DNA from: Gnetum montanum
Taxonomy: Eukaryota > Streptophyta > Gnetopsida > Gnetales > Gnetaceae
NCBI GenBank assembly: GCA_015680685.1
Contig: MNCI01002109.1
Location: 237,168-301,167, forward strand
Length of the DNA stretch: 64,000 bases
Reading direction: 5' to 3'
Part shown: positions 57,991-64,000 of the stretch, in pieces
Position numbering within the stretch: the stretch's first letter is position 1
How the letters are laid out: each line of letters starts with the position of its first letter
Position numbers and translations under genes: made by a program
The notes under the pieces: generated by a model
The model's input: the letters and a program-made list of their open reading frames with translations, nothing else
The model's database searches: none
Told to the model about the DNA's origin: nothing

Positions 57991-60424
57991 CCTTGATCTA
58001 ATTAGAGACAGCATGAGTTAACATCATAGTGTAGATCTGAGGTTGCATTTGGTTTGAAGGACTCTCGAATGTATTTGATGTAGAGGATGAGATTGCTAGA
58101 GATATAGGATGGCTAGCCCCATTAGGTTATGAGGGTTTGGGAGGACTGTTAGGTTGAAAAAATGCTCATTTCTTGGATCGATTATTCAAACCACTCAACT
58201 GGAAGGCTAGTTATAAATTTATAGCCCTTGTAGCATTTTGTTGCTATGACTATGGGAGAATTTTGCCTTGCATGGAAAAAGTAGGAGATAACAGGGTCGA
58301 GGGTAGAGGAATGTGTGTAGATAGATGCAAAGAGTGGTATGAATATGGGTGCTTCCCTTGAGTAGATGGTGAATGAGTTTGGCGATACTCTAGAGGATAA
58401 TAGTGATGTTGGAATGAGGCATGGCTTGCAAAGCTTCATAGAGAAATAGGTTGTTGAACATAGTACTCGTATGGATCTAGTTGCCTATAAGGGTACAACT
58501 ATCTTGGTGATGGAATTCTCCATGACTATGGTTGCTACCGCTAGTGGTATTTCTCATACAATTTTGGTGTAGCTGTAGTTAGATAGTAATCTTATTGTTG
58601 TTGGTGGAACTGCCTTAGATAGCCTTGAGGATAAGGCAATTGTTTAGGTTCTTGCCTTCTTGCTAGTCAAGGATTTAGTGCATACATCCTAGGCTCTTGT
58701 AAGTGTGACATGATGGGACAACATCCCTTGGGATTTTTGTATTGGTAGATGTCACACCCACCATCATCATCTAAATCAATTTCCACAACTTCATCTATTG
58801 CAATAGCTTTGTCCTTACCTCTTTGGTAGGCACGTTCAGCTTCTTTCTGCCTCTTGAGGTTATGATCATTAACCTACCCTTTGGATTCTTCAGTAATCTT
58901 CATAATAGTTTGAAATTTTTTATCCAAAGAGTTTCATAATTTATCAACCTTTGCCAAAATATTGGAAACAAATTTTTGGATGGACAAGGTTTTCCTGTTT
59001 ACCACCTCGTTGAGTGGTGATTTGTCCTCGTCACAAAAAAAAACTTCCTTTTCCTAATGGAAGGATCCCTATTATATTCTTCTACACTTTCCCTTTTCTG
59101 TAACTCACCTTCTTCTTTTTCTACCTACTCGATTAGCCTTTGGATCTAATGAGCTCTTAGTTTGGACAGTCTCCCTTGGGTATAAACCCCAAGAGTTCTT
59201 CTAGTTTCCACTATGAGCCCATTTATGATATGGCAAAGTTATTCCTTCTAAGAATAACCATGGCCAAGGCATCAATGTATGAGAGAATAATATCTACCCA
59301 TGGTGACATCCAAGGCTTCATGTGTTTCCTATTTACAGCATTGGATTTACCTTTTCAGATTGGACACTCTAGAGTACATCTAGTATTTATCATTGAATAC
59401 CTCAAGCACTATACTCCATCAACGAATAGATTCCAGCTCCAAGGACTAGTACCAACTTTTTGCTTCCTTGATGAGTATCCTAGGATATAGATTGAGTTTC
59501 TACCAATCATTTTTAATGTTCTACAAGGCACAGGCATCATGAAAATACTATAGATGTGTCTGTGGATCAGAGTTATATCCCCCCTCAAATCTTGAGTTGC
59601 CAGTAAAGCCTCATCATCATCATTATTTTGTTGTCACCGATGATGTCCTCTATTACCCCTTTGTTCATTACAAGCTTGGAAATTAGTATTATTGTCTCAT
59701 TATTTACCTTCATCACGATTATTCTTTCTACAACATTTTTTAGAATTAGAAGAGGAAGAAGAAGAAGATGCAGATGAAGAGAGGAAAGGAGGAGGACTGC
59801 CACCACCATGGTATCTACCAACTTCCCTTTGGTTGTCACAGCCATGTTCATCAGGTTCTAATCATCTTGATGCTTGTAGATTCAAGATGATTCTAATCAG
59901 GTTCTAATCAGCCCCTTCCTTGACTGCCATCTTTACCTAAAGCTAGTTTGTTGATAGTGGAATGTAGATTCAAGTTCACATCCCCCATCACCAGTAACGA
60001 GGGGTGAAAAATTTTCATGTTGAGAGCCCCTAGAGAAAGGATCCTCATTATCATCTTGGTTTAGCAAGAACAAGGGATTAGTGAACCATTTTCCCCTCAC
60101 AAACTCCTATTGCTTCTCCTGGTGTCAATCTCTCTAGCGTTGTGTTTTAGTGGGATGGTAGTCCTAGTAGTCGTAATCATGCACAATGTACTTCTCTTAA
60201 AGATCATATATGCCTAACTTCTTAAGAGTTTAAAGTAGCATCATGGGCATAGATCGGTTGGGAGGCATTACAATGTTGCCTTCCATGTCACGTCATTGCA
60301 ATTGTTCATCCTGATGCAAGATGAAGGTGAAATTAAGCACATACTCATCTAGATGAGTATATACCACTTTTCACTCTTATGGGATTGGTAGTTTAACAAC
60401 GTCACACCTGAGAGAAGAAGACAT
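57991..60424 (-). pseudogene. gag: Element E gag remnant
   Basis: The ATG at 60,424 (MSSSLRCDVVKLPIP) is placed by analogy with A and G. The HLDEYVLNFTFILHQDEQLQ segment follows. Core fragments: HDACALQNIKNDW, IKEAKSWY, KYMYSRVSNLKRQIQCC-like, GHGYS (about 59,200-59,570). Cys/His cluster: CDIYQYKNPKGCC...HLQEP, where the second Cys and first His are lost (about 58,690-58,770). Tail MYALN. Many stops and shifts. Confidence 0.75.
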
Positions 60425-60557
60425 TTTGTAAACAAATAAAATATTAGTGTGCTTATATAATTATATTACATGTGAGAGTGATGTTGACCTTAGGGTTCAT
60501 CCAATGATATTAATGATGTTGACTAATCCTAGATAGTGCATGTTTCAACAGAAAGAA

Positions 60558-60577
60558 GTCCCTGGCAATGACGCTAA
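60558..60577 (-). promoter_or_regulatory. Element E primer binding site
   Basis: The minus strand reads TTAGCGTCATTGCCAGGGAC beside the LTR; tRNA-Asp type with three transitions. Confidence 0.8.
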
Positions 60578-61460
60578 TGATGAGCGAAAAGGTACTTGTA
60601 TGCCCAACCATACAAATCACAAAGCGTTCATGCATGATCTGGTTGAATTCTGTGGACTCTATAGTTTCTGATGCACTAGCTCTCTAGGAAGTAAACTAGA
60701 CATTGAGGACATTCGTTGTCTTCCCAACTACACTTGTGAAGCTCAAGGGTATGGTTTAAGTGTAACTGAGGCACATAATTTTTTGTCATTTTATATTTTA
60801 TGGTTCAGGTGCTTGAAACAAACAAGGTAGAGAATAAAGTAATTTAATACCTACTTTAATTTAATGCACTAACTACAATTCAACTAGTCCTAACAAAAGT
60901 ATCTAGTCCCACTTGCGGTACACATCCTGAACACATATAACATTGTTGGGTTACCAAGCATTAAGCACTTCTGGGATTACCAAACACCATATGCATGCTT
61001 GAAGTGGTTGTACTTATGTGTTTACTTAATTACTATTTAGTTTATCTTGATTAATTACTTAATTAGCTTAATTACTGAAGAATATTGAATAAATAACTGA
61101 AAACATTAAATGCATGAATAAAACATCTAAGCTATCCAAAATGTTGCAAGGTTTGATAAAATCGGTCATCTTTATTGTCGCATACACTATCATGCTCAAG
61201 TACAACAATGCTCGAATAAAGATCCATACACTTAATGACTCCTATTGGGCACTTTGGAAAATATTCTAACTTTCAAATGTAAAAACTACAAGAGCTTTGC
61301 TACAACTATGATAGAATGATGACTAAACATAGCGGGTTGGCACATATTTATAACCAAGAACAGACCCTACATTAATGGGGCCATGTCAACGCATGAAACA
61401 ATGCATCGATGGGGCTTAGTCGATAGGGCCTAGTCGATGTAGCCAATCCGTGACTCATCA
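60578..61460 (-). repeat. Element E 5' LTR
   Basis: 883 bp; minus strand TGATGAGTCACGG to CTCATCA. TATAAATA is at 61,345-61,352. U3 is about 110 bp with repeated CATCGACTAGGCCC-like units and TCGATG motifs. Confidence 0.9.
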
Positions 61461-61727
61461 CTCATCATATGATGAAAGATGTTACCAAGTTGTTTATCAA
61501 ATCTATGTATAATTATACATTTTAATAAAACCATACTTAAATAAAATCAAACATACTTATGTGGCATACTCAAAGAGATATATAAATTATCAATGCAAGC
61601 ATTAACATAAATTAGGAGAAGAGGAAAAGAGAAGATTTTGAAACTTAAAATAGTTAAGGGGAAGGAGATGGGAAGGAGGTGGTGGGGCCAAGGCAAGGTG
61701 GAGGATGAGGCATGAGGTATTAGAACC

Positions 61728-61872
61728 TAAAACATTTATTTTCAACAATATTTTCCTCCATGACATATAATCAAATTAGAACTTTATAACTCAATGTTAC
61801 CCATGAGAATTAAATCCATAAGTTTGAGTTTCCAAGTCAAGATTCTTACCACTAGACTAATATCGTATTATC
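61728..61872 (-). repeat. tRNA-derived SINE copy 1
   Basis: The minus strand shows an A-box-like TTAGTCTAGTGGTAAGAATC at 61,841-61,860 and a B-box-like GGATTTAATTCTC at about 61,805-61,817, followed by the shared body ATTGAGTTATAAAGTTCTAA. The spacing fits a pol III internal promoter. Confidence 0.6.
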
Positions 61873-61984
61873 ATTACATCCTAAGATACATAGCCAAAGG
61901 AAAGAAGGGGTTATTGTCGTGTAGGTGTTTTTAAAACTTAAAACATTTTTTAGGTCTAAAACCCCCAAATCAAAACATTTTTAA

Positions 61985-62101
61985 AAAAATAATATTTACC
62001 TCTAAAACATAGAGTTCAATTAGAACTTTATAACTCAATATTGTCCACCTAAACCTATAAATTGGAGTTTTTAAATCAAGAGTCTTAACACTAGGCTAAC
62101 A
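61985..62101 (-). repeat. tRNA-derived SINE copy 2
   Basis: A-box TTAGCCTAGTGTTAAGACTC at 62,080-62,099, a decayed B-box, and the same body (GAGTTATAAAGTTCTAATTG) as copy 1. Confidence 0.58.
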
Positions 62102-62183
62102 CTTCAATGTTACAATAAGTAAAAGAGTCAATAAGAGTGCCTACTTAGGGAGGAGGGTTTCTTGTTACTTAAAAAAAAAATTA

Positions 62184-62296
62184 GAATAATATTTACTACA
62201 AGACATACAATCAAATAGAAATTTATAATTCACCATTGCCCACTTAAATCTATAACTTGGTACTTCTAAATCAAGAGTCTTACCATTAGGCTAACA
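62184..62296 (-). repeat. tRNA-derived SINE copy 3
   Basis: TTAGCCTAATGGTAAGACTC A-box at 62,275-62,294 and the body with GAATTATAAATTTCTATTTG. Same family as copies 1 and 2, same orientation. Confidence 0.58.
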
Positions 62297-62356
62297 CCTT
62301 ACTATTATTATTACTAAAAGTGTATAATAATTTAGTTTAGTTTATGAGACATAAGT

Positions 62357-62470
62357 ACCAAAAGATGTAGCTTAATCAGTAAGCTTATTCATTTATAAGT
62401 AATAGGTTGTAAGTTCAAGTCGTACTTAAAGAATAGTATTGAACATTGGATTAATACATATGTTCTATCA
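62357..62470 (+). repeat. Second tRNA-like SINE head
   Basis: TGTAGCTTAATCAGTAAGCT (A-box-like) and, about 50 bp later, AGGTTGTAAGTTCAAGTCGT (B-box-like). Different head from the three neighbours and opposite orientation. No tRNA cloverleaf is evident, so not called a tRNA gene. Confidence 0.45.
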
Positions 62471-63499
62471 ACATAGTATGTTGGTTGTAGGTTGAATTTT
62501 GATTATATATGTTATTAAAATATGGATTATATATATCCCTTATTAGAGATAGAGTGAATAGCATGATATTCCTATGTTTATGGTAAAGTTAGTATGTTGT
62601 CATATTGTTTAAGTCCTTGGCATGTTTGAGTACTTATTTAGACTTACAATTATTTATCATATATGAAAACTTTCCAAAAATAGAAAGGATGTTTCAATCA
62701 TGTAATTGTTATGCTTGATGTCTTAAATGACATGTATCATGTATATTTATAAATAAATATGTCCCCTATCATAATTAGGTTATCTAAAGTTTTTAAAAAG
62801 TTTATTTTTTGCTTGTTATAGTTTAATAAAGACCTTGGTTGAAGTTTCTCATTAATAGAAGAAGCATTTGCAATTTTCTCAATCAGTTTTCTTAGTTTTT
62901 TATCGCAAAGTCCCAATTCATTCTCACAATATTCAAAATATCTCATAATCACATTGATCTCACAGTATTTCATGTTGTTCTCTATCAATTCTTATTTATT
63001 TTTTGATATTGCCTACATAGAATTCATATATTTGATTTCATATTGTTAAAGCTCTATTTGACCTCAGGTATATCTCTATTTTAAATCAATATACATTCAT
63101 ATCTACAAATATGAAATGATTAAAGCTCTAGATATGTTAAACTTCTATGTTAAAGATCTAATTTATCAAAATTTTATTCTTTAATTTTAGCTCAATTCTC
63201 ATTAGAATTTCTAGTTTCTCATTAGATTTGAGTTCTCACTATGAAGTAGATATTTGCATCAAATTTTGAATCAAAATCTATTTAGTGCATTCAAAAGTCA
63301 AAATTTTTCGTATATCTTTGTGGATCAACAACTTATCTATCAACATGACTACAAAGAGCAATGTTAATTGAAAAATTTTATAAGGCTCATTGCTAGACAT
63401 CTAATGACTAGTGGTGATTGCTGATGTTGAAGCCAAATTTAGTGCTAGAGACACTATTGAGGAATTATTATTGAATTATTACTGGATAAATTGTTGGCT
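62471..63499 (+). other. AT-rich stretch, nothing recognised
   Basis: No domain, repeat family or promoter recognised. The minus-strand ORF 62,737-62,988 is Lys/Ile/Asn-rich with no similarity I can name. Confidence 0.5.
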
Positions 63500-64000
63500 A
63501 CATTATTCATAATACATTATTGGCGCTCTCATCTGGGGTTCCTGACCCGCGATGTCCTATTTGTCACAGGGAAGATGCATTTACTCACTGTTTTTTTTCT
63601 TGTCCCCTTGCTCATAGCTCTTGGATTTGGTATGGTAGGTTTTTACAGGGTTTTCAACCAAGCTTGGATGAGGTTCTTTTTGGGGACACTCTGCATCTTC
63701 AAGGCTCTTTGATTTATATCTGGTGTCGCCTTCATCTCCTTATTCTCCATGCTATCTGGAAATTTCGTTGTAATGTGGTTTTTCAATGTGATTCTCCTAC
63801 TAATATTCTCTCCTTGTCTGTTCAAGGAGACATTGTTCAACAGCTAATGCTGCAGTTGAGCTCTTGAACTTTTTCTCTCTCGTTTTTCCTAATTTCTTGT
63901 AGTTTCTCCTCTTTTGAGGTGAGCGTGTCCTAATTTCTTGTACTATTTTCTTTTTTCTCTATTAATTAAATTTATTTTTTGGGGTCCGACACCCCCCCCC
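63500..64000 (+). pseudogene. LINE 3' end: RT zinc-binding domain and 3' UTR
   Basis: Open frame to 63,867. It contains CPICHREDAFTHCFFSCPLA (about 63,550-63,615), the Cys/His pattern of the reverse-transcriptase zinc-binding domain at the C-terminus of plant L1-like LINEs, followed by W-containing helices. Upstream RT is absent, so the copy is 5'-truncated at about 63,500. The 3' UTR is T-rich and ends with GGGGTCCGACACC and a C run at the window edge. It is less decayed than the other two LINEs. Confidence 0.7.

Larger units (their letters stand above)
48463..61460 (-). mobile_element. Element E: 13-kb Athila-like retrotransposon with ORFx and target duplication
   Basis: The minus-strand order is 5' LTR (60,578-61,460), PBS, gag, protease, RT/RNase H, integrase (to about 54.55 kb), noncoding region, ORFx (52.4-49.6 kb), PPT and 3' LTR (48,463-49,374). 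The 5-bp flanks 48,458-48,462 and 61,461-61,465 are both CTCAT. This copy shows gag-pol and ORFx in one element of full structure, although all genes contain stops. Confidence 0.93.

Noticed and set aside
62357-62430. Functional tRNA gene on the plus strand
   Set aside because: A- and B-box-like motifs are present, but stems do not pair into a cloverleaf and no anticodon loop is clear; SINE head is more likely.
62737-62988. Minus-strand ORF of 83 codons as a small gene
   Set aside because: Composition follows AT-rich DNA and there is no recognisable motif or context.

Overview
The window reads as repeat-dense nuclear DNA of a land plant. It is AT-rich and has no bacterial-style gene spacing. 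Almost every recognisable coding stretch comes from a retrotransposon: Ty3/Gypsy gag, protease, reverse transcriptase, RNase H and integrase, LINE reverse transcriptases, and tRNA-derived SINEs. I found no ordinary host gene. The LTR elements belong to one large Athila/Tat-like group: PBS complementary to tRNA-Asp, the reverse-transcriptase active site in the Athila-style form EVFMDDFSTYG, no chromodomain visible after integrase, and a long non-pol region between integrase and the 3' LTR. The LINE at about 46-48 kb resembles reverse transcriptases I recall from non-flowering land plants, so a gymnosperm or fern is plausible but unproven.

Layout. 1-5160: element A (minus strand, pol deleted, 3' end off the window). 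5161-9536: element B (plus strand, 3' part only). 9537-21181: element C (minus strand, full gag-pol plus an extra 3' ORF). A appears to sit in the gag of B, and B in the 3' LTR of C, giving a three-deep nest. 21182-24076: an old LTR fragment, an unclassified stretch and a SINE. 24077-29819: element F (plus strand, both LTRs, 5-bp target duplication CTAAG, pol truncated). 29820-30640: an old LTR remnant. 30640-37180: a LINE split by element D (32316-36811, plus strand), which has LTRs, a PBS and only the extra ORF. 37181-45910: element G (minus strand, the best-preserved gag-pol, 3' LTR missing, 361-bp assembly gap in its 5' LTR). 45935-48050: a second LINE with an internal tandem duplication. 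48463-61460: element E (minus strand, 13 kb, both LTRs, target duplication CTCAT, gag-pol plus the extra ORF), inserted two bases from the end of an older LTR. 61468-63500: SINE cluster and noncoding DNA. 63500-64000: 3' end of a third LINE.

How the parts work together. Gag, protease, RT/RNase H and integrase would supply particle formation, cDNA synthesis and insertion. The LTRs carry a TATAAATA promoter and an AATAAA signal, and the PBS and PPT prime the two cDNA strands. Every copy is broken by stops, frameshifts or deletions.

The most interesting signal is an extra sense-strand ORF between integrase and the 3' LTR (called ORFx here). It is recognisable in C, D and E and encodes a globular N-terminal domain followed by a long coiled coil. 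D keeps this ORF although it has lost all gag-pol. Other notable signals are a conserved noncoding block after integrase, repeated PPT-like motifs, unrelated palindromic U3 modules on a shared R-U5, and a 46-bp flipped segment bounded by single Ns that is probably an assembly error.
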